From Neoceratodus forsteri (Eukaryota; Chordata; Ceratodontiformes; Ceratodontidae), in contig CM057459.1 in assembly GCA_016271365.2 (NCBI GenBank), forward strand, positions 822,179,001 to 822,243,000: a DNA stretch of 64,000 nt, given 5' to 3'. Below are positions 10,390 to 23,800 of this stretch, piece by piece. Position numbers and translations under genes: made by a program. How positions within the stretch are numbered: position 1 is the first letter of the stretch; each line of letters opens with the position of its first letter. The notes beneath the pieces are model-generated. The model was given only the letters and a program-made list of their open reading frames with translations. It did no database searches and was not told the origin of the DNA.

Positions 10390-10550
10390 ATAAGGGGCAA
10401 GGACATTATAGATGCTCAGATTTTGGCAATTTATCATGTGAAAATTTCTGAAAATATGTCCATGCTGGTCGTGCCTGAAAATATTCACCTGTTTGGCTAG
10501 TGCACCTACCCGGTAAACAAATAATAAATAAATAAAATAAACATAGCCAC
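10390..10550 (+). mobile_element. LINE/SINE 3' tail, second tail family
   Basis: CGTGCCTGAAAATATTCACC and AGTGCACCTACCCGGTAA are followed by CAAATAATAAATAAATAAA. The same order occurs inverted at 29,030-29,285. The 100-codon minus-strand frame over this region is incidental. Confidence 0.6.
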
Positions 10551-11068
10551 CTTTGGAGCTAGATAATTGAAAATGTATATGTGTACTTTCCCCAAAGAGC
10601 ATTAGAAACTGATTAATAGAGGGGTAGTTATTTATGTAACTTGTTAGTTGTAGGAATTCATAATTTTACAATATAATTATTTGTTAAACTGTATGAAAAT
10701 GTTTAAAATATTTGGATGTTTATAGCTCCACTGCTGTTGAAGGTATACACTAAAACTTTGGCAAGCATACCAAAGTAAATATCCTGGAATCTGATTAATC
10801 TTTCTTAATGTTGTTTAGTAGCTTACAATTTAATTGTAGAAGCTTTAGAAATCACTAATTGGCACAATTTGCTAAAAAAAATCATGGATACGTGATAAGT
10901 AATGTAAGTAGAATTCCACTTGTGGAGTTTAACTTACACAAAGAGTTAATCACCACTGAATCACCTTACCTGAACTAACATCATTCATGGCCCATCAATC
11001 CTTCTCCAATCCTCCTGTTACAGTGATGTCCAGTATCATGCTACATCATGACTAAAGATATCCAGATA
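10551..11068. other. Non-coding spacer before the hAT element
   Basis: No gene or repeat was recognised. Confidence 0.4.
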
Positions 11069-11076
11069 CTTCTGGC
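11069..11076. repeat. hAT target-site duplication, left
   Basis: CTTCTGGC, identical to 33,102-33,109. Confidence 0.8.
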
Positions 11077-12360
11077 TAGTGGTGGGCAAAGTTCATAAAC
11101 TTTGCTACAAGGAGTATTTCGTGTATAGCTCAAATTTCATGAAATACTCCGCAACACAAAGCAAATAACTTCACCTTTAATTTTAAGGCAAAGTTCAACT
11201 GATTTCAGTGGACTTCACATTAAATTTGCATTTTTTATTGCTATTTAAGGTGAATTTTACAGTGATTCATGGGATGGCATGTCACATGGGCTCTAGATTG
11301 TCTCGCACAGCCTCAGTTCAGTGTAGTGCGTGTAGCAGAAAGCTGGATACAGTTTGTGTTCAGAGCTCAGAGAATCAAACCATTAAAAAACCTTTAAAAA
11401 AGCATTTTTGAAACAAAACTATGTGTCAGAATCTAGTACATCACTTGTAGGAAACTCTTCTGTGTTTATATCGCTGAACATTAATTGATTTTGTGTGAAA
11501 ATTAAATGTTAATTAAGTACTTCACTCTGTCACTATAGAAGTGTGCTTTGGGGAAGGGGCAGATCTGTGGTGAAGGGAGATTCACTGTGAGAAAGGCAGT
11601 ATTTCCAACTGTTGTTGGGTACTGTTTTAGTATCTGGGTGTTCATGTACACACAGTAATACTTCTAGTAAGTTTTGATCATTTGTTGCCGTTTGCTGTGC
11701 TGCTTTGCATTTTTTCAGTCTGTTTAAAATACTGGGCTGTAGTGTACTGAAGTGTTAAATGTTCTGCCCATTACCATTAGTGTGTGTGTGTGCATGCCAT
11801 CAAGTCAAATGCATTTTATTGTGGCACCATAATCGCAGTACTCTTAATTTCTTAGCACATCTGTGTTATTTTTTATTGCTTATCTAGGCACTGCTGTAAC
11901 CCCCTTCCCCCCACAAAAGCAGGTATTATTTTTCCAGTTTTGGTTTGCTGACCACTGGTCAAGGTGTTGTTGTGCCTGTGCGGCTGCATCTCTTTAGTGA
12001 GCAAACTCCATCTGTCTGTGCCGCTGCATCTCTATAGGGCACAATCTCCATCTATAAGTCACACTTGTTGTTTTTTGGATTCCCATCCTCCCAAAAGTGT
12101 CTAAATCTAAATTTGTTGTTAATTGCCTGTGTAATCCCCAAAAATGGCCACAAAGAGACATGTATGCAAAGATGTTTCTGGCTGTGACACTGCTGCCAGT
12201 GCCAAGAGTGGACATGGGCATGGTAGTATGCAGAAGAAGGGAATGGGTAGATGCAAGTAAAGGGAATTCTGTATGTTTTTCACAGTGAAATCAGTCACTT
12301 CAGTGATAGGTTGGAGATGCTGGCTTCCCTGCTGGTGGTGGTGGTACTGAAGCTAGTGAT

Positions 12361-14260
12361 GTGCCCGGCATGAGTATTGCTCCAAGTTCAATCTGTGCAA
12401 ACTTATCTGGGTGCCAACATGTTGTGGAATCTGAAGACATGATACAGAGTGTAGTTGATGTCACACTCCCTGTCCCTACATTAGTTGATCATGATTCTAA
12501 TCATGATGATCACTCACAATTTCATGTTTCCAGTGATGTTGCGGTTATGCCTGGGCCATCCAAAAATTCAAATGTTGATGAAACAACTTTGGATGATCAT
12601 ACTGTGCTTGTGGTTGGAACATGCTCACCACAGAGCAGCATCCCAATTGAATTTTTGCATGCGGATGATGATTACGATGATGATGATGATGACAGTGAAC
12701 CCAGTTGGGAACCAGAGAAAAAGAAACTGAAGGTGGCTGTGTGAAACAGTGTGCTATTAAATCACCCCCTCCTCAAAGTTCTGATGTAGCTGTGTCTGTT
12801 GATGATGATAACTTAGTAATTGTCATAGACTGTGATGTTCAGGTAGAGTCTAAATGTGCCCAACAACATAAATCATGCAGTACACTACCCATTTCAGTGC
12901 CACAAGAACAGGAGTCCAAAATGCGGCATCAGTGAAATGTGAAACATAGGGCATCAAAATCCCTAGTGTGGGATTTTTTCATATAAGATGAAAGTGATGA
13001 AACAGTGGCAATCTGCCAGCTTTGCCAAGTACATGTGAGTCATGGTAAAAAGGGTAGCAATCTTGGCACTGGAGGCCAGCATACACATCTGAAGAGAAGG
13101 CACATGGCACTGTGGACTTGGCACCAGAGGGAAGCTAATGCTGTAGTGGGGCATTCACTCTCATCCACCTTAGTGAGCATGGCATCCCCTTCCTTGACTG
13201 TTAGCCAAAGTAGCCATGTCTGTAGAAGTGGTAAAATAACACCAGAGGATTACTACAAGCATAAGGAGGAGAAGGATTTTGAATTGTCAAGTAGTGGTCA
13301 CAGCAGCTGTGGTGATCCATGTAGTAATTCTAGTACATCAATCCCTGTTCTTAAAACAGATAAAATAACCTCATTTGTTGGCATGTCACCTGTGCACCCC
13401 ATCACATTAAAAGCATCCCTCCCGTGGCAGTTCACAGAGCAGAGCTATTTGGCATGCCACATGCAAAACGGATAACAATTCTGTGCACATTGTACAGTCT
13501 TTTTTCATGTCACATGAAATACCCACCAAATCATGCAGTTGCACATGAACTGATTGCTGCCATAGCAGAAATGCTGGAAATTTAACTTTTGCCCTTCTCC
13601 TTTGTAGAGAATGCTGGATTCTGGCACTTTGTGGCACACACATGTCCCAAACTGAAAATCCCATCCAGGACCTACTTTTCCACCTGTGCTGTCCTGGAGT
13701 TAAATTGGACTGTGAGAGAGTCTGTAAGACATGCCCTTCAACATTTCTCATCCCCTTACATTCATTTAAGCATGGATATGTGGACAAGTGGCAAAATGGC
13801 AGGCAGTTCCTATCTGTGTATTACTGCACATTGGACGCAAGTACCAAGGGTTGTCTGCAATGGTAGGTTTGAAAAGCAGTGTAATAAGTCAGACTGTGGT
13901 GGTAGCAACCTTCATGGCATTAGACAGCATGCCATGCTTGCAATGCATAGTGTAACAGGGTCTCAAAGGTGAAAACATGCTAGACTTGTTACTGACAGAA
14001 ATTGATCAGTGGCTGCACCCCCTGTCCCTAAAAGCTGGCTTTATAGCTAGTGATAATGGATCAAACATTGTTAAATGTATCACCAATGGTGATTTTGTGA
14101 AGGTTCCCTACCTGGCCATTGTTTAAATCCTGTGTTAATGGAGTTTCTGCAGCACCCTGACATCAAGCAAATGCTGACTGTTGCACACCACATCTGTGCA
14201 CACTTAGTACGCTCTGGAAAGGCCCACGATCAACTTTGGCAGCTCCAGATTGAAAACATA
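12361..14260 (+). pseudogene. hAT transposase, N-terminal and first catalytic part (degenerate)
   Basis: This is the broken 5' half of a hAT transposase. An acidic N-terminal leader (12,361-12,744) ends in a D-rich run and a basic EKKKLK segment resembling a nuclear signal. A frameshift leads to a BED zinc finger, with Cys codons at 13,014 and 13,023 and His codons at 13,086 and 13,101 (C-x2-C...H-x4-H). Two stop codons lie near 12,935 and 12,986. Further on, 13,589-13,972 encodes LPFSFVE-like and KIPSRTYFS motifs and S-M-D-M-W-T-S, the first catalytic Asp block (GAT at 13,775). The second Asp block S-D-N-G-S-N follows at about 14,049. Several frameshifts and stops exclude function. The CR1 insertion interrupts it near 14,260; the reading resumes at about 17,086. 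Confidence 0.85.
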
Positions 14261-14306
14261 GATGCACAGATACATAGATACATAGACAGTGTCAGCAGAT
14301 AAGGGC

Positions 14307-14900
14307 CTACCGCCCACACAGTCTTCCCATTTGAGCTTGTAAGTTTACTTTATGTTTTCCTAGAAGTCTGTTGCCCCTTAAACCTGACCTCCAAAATTCC
14401 TTTATGTCTATCCCATGCATTCTTAAATCCTGTGATTGTTTCAAACCCCTCCACTTTCTCTGGCAGGTGTTCCACTTGTCCACCACCCATTCTGTGAAGA
14501 AATTCTTCCTCATGTTTCCTCTGAATTGTCCTACCTCAAACTTCATCACATGCCCTCTAGTCAAGGAACATCTTTTTTTCTCAAAAATAGTGTATTCCTG
14601 CACCCTGTTTCTCTCTGTAAAATACTTGTATGTTTCTATCATATCCCTTCTCTCCCTCCTCTCCTCCAGGGAGTACATATTCAGTTCCTTCAGCCTGTCC
14701 TCATAGGACTTGTGATGCAATCCATGTACCATCTTTGTTGCACTCCTCTGAACCTTCTCTACCCTATCTATGTCCTTACGTAAGTAAGGTCTCCAGAACT
14801 GTGCACTGCACTCCTGGTGGGGCCTCACTATTGTCTTGTATAGTGGAATTATGACCTCCCTTTTCCAGCTGGAGATGCCCCTGCCTATGCATCTCAGCAT
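14307..14900 (-). pseudogene. CR1 ORF2 C-terminal segment
   Basis: A 197-codon open stretch encodes the region downstream of the RT palm: E-C-S-A-Q-F-W-R-P-Y, then V-E-K-V-Q-R-S-A-T-K, then L-E-E-R-R-E-R-R-D-M-I-E, and finally G-N-M-R-K-N-F-F-T-E-W-V-V-D-K-W-N. This is the standard CR1 C-terminal order. It is one piece of the larger element in this position and is not an independent gene. Confidence 0.85.
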
Positions 14901-16113
14901 CCTATTTGCTTTACCTGCTGCCTTGTCATGCTGTTTCCCCTACCTTGAGGTCATCAGAGTTGATAACCCCAAGATCCCTTTCCTGCTTGGTGCATGCTAT
15001 ATCCTCACCCCCCCCCAACTGATATATTGTGCCAAGGTTTTTGTGCCCCATATGCATTATCTTGCACTTTTTTGCATTGCATTTCAACTGCCAAACCACT
15101 GACCATTCTTCAAGTTTCTGCAGGTCCCTTCTCATTCTGTCTACACCGTCTGGTGTGTCTACTCTGTTACAGAGCTTTATGTCATCAGTGAACAGGGAAA
15201 TTCTGCCATCTAGGTCCTACGCAATGTCACTGATGAAGATGTTGAATAGGACCAGTCCCAGCACTGATTCCTGTGGTGCCCCACTGATCACTCTTCCCTC
15301 TGTGGAGTGACAGCCATTTACCCCCACCCTCTGTGTCCTGCCACCCAGCCAGTTACCTACCCACTGCACTACTGTCCTGCCCACACTCATATTCCCAGTT
15401 TGTGTAATAGTCTTCTATGTGGCACAGTGTCAAAGGCCTTGCTGAAGTCCAGATAGGCCATGTCCACTGCCCTCCCTGATCCACCTCCCTAGTCACCCAG
15501 TCAAAAAATTCAGTGAGGTTGGTCTGACATGACCTCTCCCTGGTGAAACCATGCTGCCTTGAGTGCTATAGTCCATTTACAACCAGATGTTCCACCAATC
15601 TCTTCTTCAGTAGTGCTTCCATGATCTTCCCCACTACCAAGGTGAGGCTGACTGGTCTGTAGTTCCCTGCTTCCTCTTTGTTTCCACTTTGTATAAAGGG
15701 ACTATATCTGCTGTCCTCCAGTCTTTGGGTACCTCCCCTGTTTCCAGAGATCAACTAAACAGGATTTTCAGAGATTCAGCCACCACCTCTCTTAGTTCTT
15801 TAAGGACCCTGGGGTCCACTCCATCTGGCCCCATTGCTTTATCAACTCTTATTACTTCCAGTTTCTTCAGGACCCTTTCTCGTGTAAAGGGACTTGTGTC
15901 CATTTCTGCACCATTCCCACACCTTGTACTCCCTTCAGACCCATTAACCTCCTCTTCCTCAGTAAAGACTTAGCAGAAATACCTGTTCAATATGTCAGTT
16001 GTACTGTTGTCATCCTCCATGCGGCCCCCATCCTCCCCCTTCAGTCTCACTATTTCTCCCTTTACCTTTCTTTTTTCACTTGTGTACAGTACCTGTAAAA
16101 GGTTTTGTCCCCT

Positions 16114-16773
16114 CTACCCTCTGATTTTGCAATGTGCTTTTCTATCTGAGCTTTGGCTTCCCTTACTGACCTCCCTACCTCCCTTTGCTTTCTCCTGGTA
16201 CTTCTCCTTATCCCCTACTGCCTGTCTCTTTTTGTAGTGCCTGAATGCAATCTCTTTGGCTTTTACTTTCTCTGCTGCCTCCTTGGAAAACCATAATGGC
16301 CTCCTCTTCCTTTCCCCCTTGCTAACCTGCTTAATGCATAATTCTATTGTTCTTGTAATTCCCATTTTAAATACTGCCCACTGCTCCACAACCCCTGATT
16401 CCTGCCCCATTCCCCTTAATGCCTCTTTCAAGCAACTTCCCATCTTCCCAAAGTCTGTCCCTCTAAAATCCAGGATACGTGTTTTTGTGTGGTTTGGTTC
16501 TGCTCCTTTTGTGATTTCAAACCACAATGACTGGTGGTCACTGTTCCCCAGGTGCTCCCCCACTGTTACCCCCATCACACTGTCCCTGTTTGTGAGCACA
16601 TGGTCCAGTATTGCCTTCTGCCAAGTTGGTTCCATGACCAGTTGCTTGAGGAAGGCACCCTGAAGGGAGTCCAGGATAAATCTGCTCCTAGTTGATGCTG
16701 CTGCTGGGATGCTCCAGTCCATGTCTGGAATATTGAGGTCTCCAACCAGCACTACCTCACCCTTGTCTGCCAT
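16114..16773 (-). pseudogene. CR1 ORF2 endonuclease segment
   Basis: A 219-codon open stretch carries the second half of an APE-type endonuclease: V-L-V-G-D-L-N-I-P-D-M-D-W at residues about 8-20 and G-N-S-D-H-Q near residue 75. A Lys-rich linker toward the RT follows. The preceding endonuclease piece is at 17,019-16,810 in another frame. It belongs to the CR1 copy that splits the hAT transposase. Confidence 0.85.
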
Positions 16774-17117
16774 CCTTTGGATGGCTAGCAGCCTCTCCCT
16801 ATCTGTTTCTTACTCCTGGGATGGTGGTCTATAGACAACACCTCTGTGGATGGCTGGCCCCATTTTCCTTTCCAGCTTAACCCACAGTATCTCTCCCCTA
16901 TTTTGTTCCTCATGGATCTCTGTGGCCCTTATGTCATTTGTCACATACAGTGCCACTCCTCCTCCTCCCTTCCTACCTGCCCTGTCTCTTCTGAATATGT
17001 TGTAGCTAGGTATGGCCATCTTCCAGTCATGATTATCCTTACACCAGGTACACCAACAGCCTCCCTCAGCACCGCCTCAAGCTTGAGGTTGTCACACACT
17101 GGAATTCAACACTTTAC

Positions 17118-18209
17118 ATGGCAGAGTGGTTGTTTCAGCAGAACAAAGCTATCTCAGAGTACCTAGTAATGCACTCTAGCCATGATGGTTCAGGAGCCTC
17201 AATGTCTATGACAACTGAACAATGGCACCTCGTGGACTCAATGATATTAATTTTGAGGCCTTTTGAACATGTCACGCAGGCAGTGCATGGTGACACTGCA
17301 TCAATAAGTAAAGCCATTCCACTACTGCGGGTGCTGCGGAAGACTTTGATGAATCTGCAGCCTAGCCTTGATCTTGTCGGAGATTGGACAAGCAGTGTAT
17401 TACTGAAACACATGCTTACACTATTCAACAGCAATCGACACATTGCCAGTATTCAGCAAAGTGCAAAATTTGGAATAGCCACAGTGCTAGACCCATGCTA
17501 CAAAAGTGGCATTGTATCCATACTGGAGGGAGGGCATGATCATGTTCAAAATCTGACTGGACAGGTGGGCCGATTGGTTCATGGGACACAGAAGTCATGT
17601 GCAAAGTCCTGCAAACCACAGAATAACAATGCTGACGGTCACTGTGGACCAAGTACATGTAGTAAGGTGGCTGAGGGTGAGGGGCAAGAGGGGGTGGCAG
17701 CAAAACAGTTTGCCATTAATCCACTCTGGGGTGCTTTGTCTGAAGTAGGAATTTGTTACCTGGATAAATCTTGTGAACAGGTGGATGACTCATCAGGACT
17801 GCATGATTCGCGGAGCATGGTTGATGCCTATTTGGCAGAAAACAGTTATCTGGCAGTACTTGAGGATCCTCTACTGCACTGGGGTGAAAAGGTGAATGAA
17901 TGGCAAGAGCTGACTTCAGTAGCCCTGAAGTACCTGACCAGCCCACCTTCCAGTGTAAGCGTGGAGAGGGTATTCAGTTCTGTGCGGGCCTTAGTGCATG
18001 ACCGTCATAATAACCTATTACCTGCAAATGTCAGCATGCTGACATTTATCAAAATGAATGAACGTCACATACCAAGTAGGACCACCATTTCTATGTTTGT
18101 GCCCAGTCACTATGATGGTTGTGCAAAAAACACAGGTGAAGCACACCATCCTGGTGGCAGCATCAAACGGTGTACCATCAAGGTTGATGATTCAATCATG
18201 GAAAAATAA
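17118..18209 (+). pseudogene. hAT transposase, C-terminal part with hATC dimerisation domain
   Basis: This is an uninterrupted 363-codon frame continuing the transposase after the CR1. The block V-x-T-H-W-N-S-T-L-Y-M-A-E-W-L begins at about 17,088, just upstream. The middle holds L-R-P-F-E-H-V-T and a K-F-G-I-A-T-V-L-D-P-x-Y-K motif (about residues 118-131). A Cys/His/Gly-rich variable insert follows. The C-terminal hATC block D-P-L-L-H-W-G...L-K-Y-L-T-S-P-P-S-S-V-S-V-E-R-V-F-S is at about residues 250-293, then L-x-P-A-N-V-S-M-L-T-F-I-K-M-N. The stop is at 18,207-18,209. ATG at 17,118 is only the first Met after the junction, not the real start. The frame is better preserved than the N-terminal half. 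Confidence 0.85.
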
Positions 18210-20150
18210 TTTCCACAACTCTAACCTTGACAACTGTAAGGGCAGCTTCCTCCTTGATCAGGATGAGGAGGATGCTGGCGGTAGTGCATGATGGGTTTGA
18301 AGGCAGTCACAGTTCTGTAATGCTACTTTTTTGTACCATTTAATAAATGAAAAACAGTATCCTTGACTAGCGTTCCATATGACAAATCTGTACAAATAAT
18401 GACATGTCATTCAATTTGACCTTCCCCTTTCTAGATTTTGTGAGTACAGTTAACAAAATGTGTGCTGTCATTATTTTTATTACACGCAGTCAGTCTTATA
18501 AATACAAATGTCAACTTTTGGCCATAGCCACTTACATCCTGCTGATTGACAAATATCCTCTTCCTGACACTGAAGAACTGTAACGCACCATAGCCAGCCA
18601 CCCGGCTTTATGAGACAGTGAGAGAGACAGTGAAACAGTACCAGTGCCTGATGTATGAACCCTCAGCCAGCCACTGCCATCCTGCTTCTTGAATCAGTAA
18701 TTTACAGCAAGTATGTACTCATGTCACGTGCTATGGTTTTGACTTGAACTGTGCTGTGAATGCTTCCGTAACTAATACATGCCATTGTCACCAAATTCTG
18801 ACAACTTATTTTCACGTTGTTTTCACAGGCTACTGTCACAAAGACTGTAATAGGATTCGATTAGTACTCTGAACACTAGAAGGATAACATTTTCAGGTAA
18901 GTAACAGTCTTATTTCCTCTTTCCTTTTTGGTTTTAAATTTGTTCATCTGGTGCAAAGCAAGCAACATGGGTGACATACTGGCCAGATAATATCTTATTC
19001 GTTCACATCTCTGACAGGAGTACTTCAATTCATCAGGGTTTTACAAAGTGGTATCCAGCTCATGAAAACACGTCATGCGATGTAACTGTACTCAGTGGGA
19101 CAGTGCCTGTCACTGGCACTAACCTTGTTAATTGGTTTTGCATGGACTTGCTAATAGCTTGGTGTTTTAAACTGGATATAACAGAAGACAAGAACAGCCA
19201 TGCAGGGAACAGATTTTGGTAGTGTGATGAACTCCAAATAATTTATTCTTCCTCCATTGTCAGGTAACATTGAGATGTTGTGTACTGCAGTCGGTGGTAT
19301 CTTACAATATGAATAGACAGACTACAGTCAGGAATCTGAATGATACACACAACACCTGGAAAGAAGACAAAAACATTAATGAAACTTGTTTTAAAATGAT
19401 GCCACCACCTAAAAAAATTCTTCCCTTTCATGGCTTGACAGTTTCCCTACAGCCAAAGTCATCAGCAAGCTGAAACAGGCAGCACACAAGTATGCTTGTA
19501 TGATCTAGGATGGACAAAAAAAAATGATTACATTTCAGCCAATCACACAACAAATTAAATGGCTGTGTCTCGGACAAAAAAATGACAGTGACACGTACTA
19601 TAATTTACAATTGTTGGTATGAATGAATACACACACATAGAGCAGCATGTTTCAGTCAGTGCAGAACAAGATTTTTCCAGCATCAAATTATGGCTCAACT
19701 GGCCATTGTCATCTGTGTTTATCATCATTTAGCAATAGCAACACACTGTACATCAGCGGCAGCAGAAAACAGCGAATACACAAATGATAAAATACTTGCA
19801 CTCAAAAATGAGAGAGGGTGCTCAATCTCATGCAGCCCAAGGCTAAGGTGCTACAATATTATACTGTAATCTTTATATGTGTAAGTAAATACAAAAAAGG
19901 TAAGCACACAGGTCTGAATGAATTCAAAATGTAAACACAGACTAAAAACATATAAATTCAAACTTAATTTCTTTTTTATTTATGGCTTCCAAATAATGTG
20001 TGTTGTTAAAAGTGCATATATATTTCTCACATAAACCATCACTATACAGTACAAAAAATCAAACCAACAGTCATCTTAAAGTATCCTAGTGCTTGGTAAA
20101 CTTTTTTTAGTATGGTTGTGATAATAATGTTACAGATCTGCTCTAACACC
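18210..20150. other. hAT internal non-coding region
   Basis: This stretch lies downstream of the transposase stop. A possible polyadenylation-type ATTTAATAAATG lies at about 18,339. No gene or known repeat was recognised. It probably belongs to the hAT element up to the insertion of the Tx1/L1-like LINE near 20,150. Confidence 0.4.
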
Positions 20151-20849
20151 ACAGCCTGCCAGCCACCCCTACAAAGAACCCCAGCGCCTCAGCTTCCACC
20201 TTCCTCAGGCATTTTTCCCCAAACAATTATTTTTTTTATTTTTTGCAAATCAAGAAGCTTTACTGAGTTTTGCAAATGCAATCCAAACAACTAATATAGA
20301 CAATGAAATAGAAAAACTACACACAAACAAATGAGGAACAACCACAACAAAACACAAATCTGAAATCACACCCTTAACTCTGTCTCCCCAAAAAGAAACA
20401 AAGAAAGCCCTCCCTCCCCTAGCGCTATTCCAAGTCTAAGTGAATGTAAATATTGTTGTGTGAGGAAAAAGGCCAGGTCGCAGTACCTTATTAGTCTCCA
20501 GAAAAAAATGAAGAAAAGGAGTAATGTGATGTACTGAGTCACTTAACTAGGTAAGGCATATCCGAAAAACCAAAAACAAAATGGAAATAACTGGGAGAGA
20601 GAGCATCCTCAGGGCCTGGTGGCTTAAAAATGATACTAAATTGGACCAGCAAGTCTGGAACCCGGCAGTTGTGCCATGGAATTTAGCCACCACCTTTTCC
20701 ACACTCAAAGCTGTCAAAGACTCCTGTACCCATTACAAATAGGAAAGAGTTTACTTCCCCAACCAGTGATGGGCAATAAGCAATTTGGTAACCAGGGAGA
20801 TGAGGGCCATACCATGCTTACATTTAGAAGAGGGAACTGCAGAGTAGTT

Positions 20850-23800
20850 ACCTAGGAGGCAGGTAGTTAGAGAAAAGTAGCTGCAATTATTAAATAACAG
20901 GGTGACTTTACTTTGGACAATGGACAAAAGGGTTTTGGCTGGAGGGCAGACCCATAACGTATGATATGGAGTGCCTTTCTCTCTGGGACAATGGTCACAG
21001 TCTGCGGAGGGGAGTTTTTTAATTCTGTTAAGTTTGTAGGGAGTGAGGTACAGGTCATGCAGAACATTAAATTGCAGAAGCCATAGGTGGTCTTGCTTAA
21101 TATATCTGTAAATATTATTCCATAAGACAACCCAATCAAAACCTGCCCAATCTTTTTCCAGGGTACTTTACCAATAAAAGGCACTTGGTTGAATCTAGTT
21201 ACTGGTTTGCTTAATCAGCTCTTTGTAGATAAGGGAAATGGCTCTTCTTTTAGGGGCCCCCTCTATCAAGGACTGAAAAAAAACAGATGCTCTGTGGAAT
21301 CAAGTGGGGGGGGGACCTAAAAGGTTTTAATACAATGAGAGAGTTGGAAAAATTTAAAGCAGGGTATAGATGGGATCCTTACTTTCTCCCGGTACTGACT
21401 AAAGAATAGACATTTATTTCTGAGATTAAGTCTCCTAAACACATTCCAGACAGAGTCGGCCACTTGGGAGCCCAAAGGAGACTACCAGCTATTCAAAAGT
21501 TTAGGCTATGAAGGAGGGGCTGGCCAAGATCTATGGTGTTAGAAACCTGAAACTGTCTACACAATTGGGCATCAGCCTGAACACTCCAGTCAGTTGGGGT
21601 GTCCTTCAATGCTGGGGGCATTGAAGAGTAAGGTAGGTACAGTAATGAAGGCAACAAAATGAGGTGTTGAGTGGCCAATGACTACTCTATTTTCTACCAG
21701 TCTGGCTGGGAACTAATTGACTCCAATGAGGTCCCCCATTTGAGATATTTGGACCCATGTAGAGCCAAGGAAAAAAAGTAGAAGTCAGGTAGTTGTAGAT
21801 CACCCAAGCAATGGGTCTACAGAGTTTAACATATGATTGGCACGGGGGGTTACCCAACCACAAAAAGGTGAAACAAAGAGAGTGGATCTTAGCAAACCAC
21901 TCTTTTGGAAGAAAAAGATTGACGACTCCCAGAGGGTAAAGAAACTTGGGCAGAACAGACATTTTAATTAAATTAACTCTGCCCCAGAGGGAAAGTAGGA
22001 GGTAACACCAACACAACAAATCTTCTCCAATGTGCTTAACAATGGGATCCAAATTTAAAACTCTCAGTTTGGCAAAATCCTTAGTCAATTTGATGCCCAG
22101 GTATGAGAAGGCCAAAGTCTCCATACTGCAAACCTAGCTGGAGGCAGGTATCTTTAGGAAATGAAGGAGACAGGGATAGAGGGCAGTTTTGTTGGTGTTT
22201 AATTTATATCCAGAAAATCTACTAAAATGGTAGATAATAGACAGAGATTCTGGTAATGAGTGAGTTCAATCCACTAGGTGTAGCAAAATATCATCCACAA
22301 AAGTCAACAATTTGTAAGACGATGGACATACTGTGACACCTCTAATGGATGGAGTGAAATTAATTTTCCTGGTGAGTGGTTCCAGGAACAGATTAAATAG
22401 ATATGGCTACAAGGGACAACCTTGTCATATCCCTCTAAATAATTTAAATGGTTCAGAAAGCATATTATTACATAATATTTGGGATTATGGTCAGGAATAT
22501 TATACATTGATTCTATCAACGAATTCCCTGGTGAACCCAAATTTCTCAAGGACATCAAATAGATAAGGCCAGGAAACCCAGTCGAATACTTTCTCTACAT
22601 CCAGGAAGACCAATACGGACTCATGATTGGCCTCCCCAGATGAAGAAAGAAGATGGAACATCTTCAGAAAATGATCCCTGGAATTTCGATCGGCAATAAA
22701 CCCTGCCTGCTCCGGTCCTAAAAGTGAACCCTTACAGATGCCAAACAAGTAGGCAATATTTTAGCATACAGTTTAATGTCATTGTTAATAAGAGAAATAG
22801 GGTGATAGCTTTCTGGTCTGGACGGGTCCTTCCCCAACTTTGGTAATAGGACAATGCAGGCTTCAAACAAGGAAGGGTCTTTAGATGGTGAACAAAGCCA
22901 GGAATTAAAAAGTTTTGCCAAAAGATGAGTTAGGTGTTCCACAAATGTCTTCTAAAAAACTGCAGTGAACCCATCCAGATCAGGAGCTTTATGGAAGGAC
23001 AGAGAGGAGACAGTGTCTCTAACCTCTGCCTCAGTAAAGGGACCGAGGAGTGACTTCTGGGATTCAGAAAGCCGTGGGAGTATAAGATCCTGAAAAAACA
23101 TAGACTGAGCAGCCTGGATCTCTGTGGTCAACTCCAGTTCTGAATAAAGGGCTCAAAAGTACACCACAAAAATTGATGTCATGACTTGGGGGTCCGTATT
23201 TGGTTCATTAGTAGAGGGGTTCAGCAGAGAAAGGCTCCATCTCTCTGCTTGTCTCTTGACCTGCAGTGCCAGCAGGTGGCCAGCCTTATTTCCCTAGCTG
23301 ATGTATGTGGCCTTGAGGTAGGAGGCTGTACAGTCTACTAAGCTCAGAAGGTAGTCTGCATAGTTGGCCCTCAGTTGGTTAAGTTCCACATGAAGAGTAT
23401 CTGGGGAGGAAGCTGATATGGTTTTGCCTAAGGCTCCGATACAAAAAAGCCATCCCTCAGTCTGAGCTCATAGCTTTCATTTATGAATAGTAGCCAAACA
23501 TATCAGCTCACCCCACCAGGTGAATTTAAGCCCACTGCAGATAAAATCAAATGATAGTGGAGAATCTTGGTTCACCTGGATAGATCTGATCAGGAATTCC
23601 AGAAAATTATGGGCCTGGCTTGGGTCAGAAAGGATGTGATCATTAGGATCCCAAGTATGCAAGCAGATTGGGAGATAGGGAATTCCAGGGGACAATTGCA
23701 ATGGGGAATGATCAGAAAGAACCCTTGCATAAATGTGTAATGATGTCAACCAGGGGAGCAATTGTTTGCTAAGGTGGAAAAAAGTGTCTCTGGGACATAA

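Larger units (their letters stand above)
14262..17086 (-). mobile_element. CR1 LINE inserted in the hAT transposase (minus strand)
   Basis: This is a CR1-clade element lying antisense inside the transposase. Read from 17,086 down, it encodes an endonuclease. F-R-R-D-R-x-G-R-K-G-G-G-V-A-L-Y-V lies near 16,970. G-D-L-N with D-M-D-W lies near 16,730, and G-N-S-D-H near 16,540. RT follows, with N-Y-R-P-V-S-L near 15,680, D-F-S-K-A-F-D-T-V near 15,430 and F-T-D-D-I-K-L near 15,180. The C-terminal R-R-E-R-R-D-M-I-E-T-Y-K domain is at about 14,660. The 3' end at 14,270-14,287 shows AGATACATAGATACATAGA, a CR1-like short tandem repeat. The longest open piece is 219 codons (16,773-16,114). Frameshifts and an A-to-T change in the (A/T)DD box show decay. 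Confidence 0.88.

Noticed and set aside
10300..10602. 100-codon minus-strand frame
   Set aside because: Runs across a LINE tail in antisense; no domain recognised.
14371..16663. Plus-strand frames up to 135 codons within the CR1 copy
   Set aside because: They are antisense shadows of the CR1 endonuclease-RT; the minus strand carries all the motifs.
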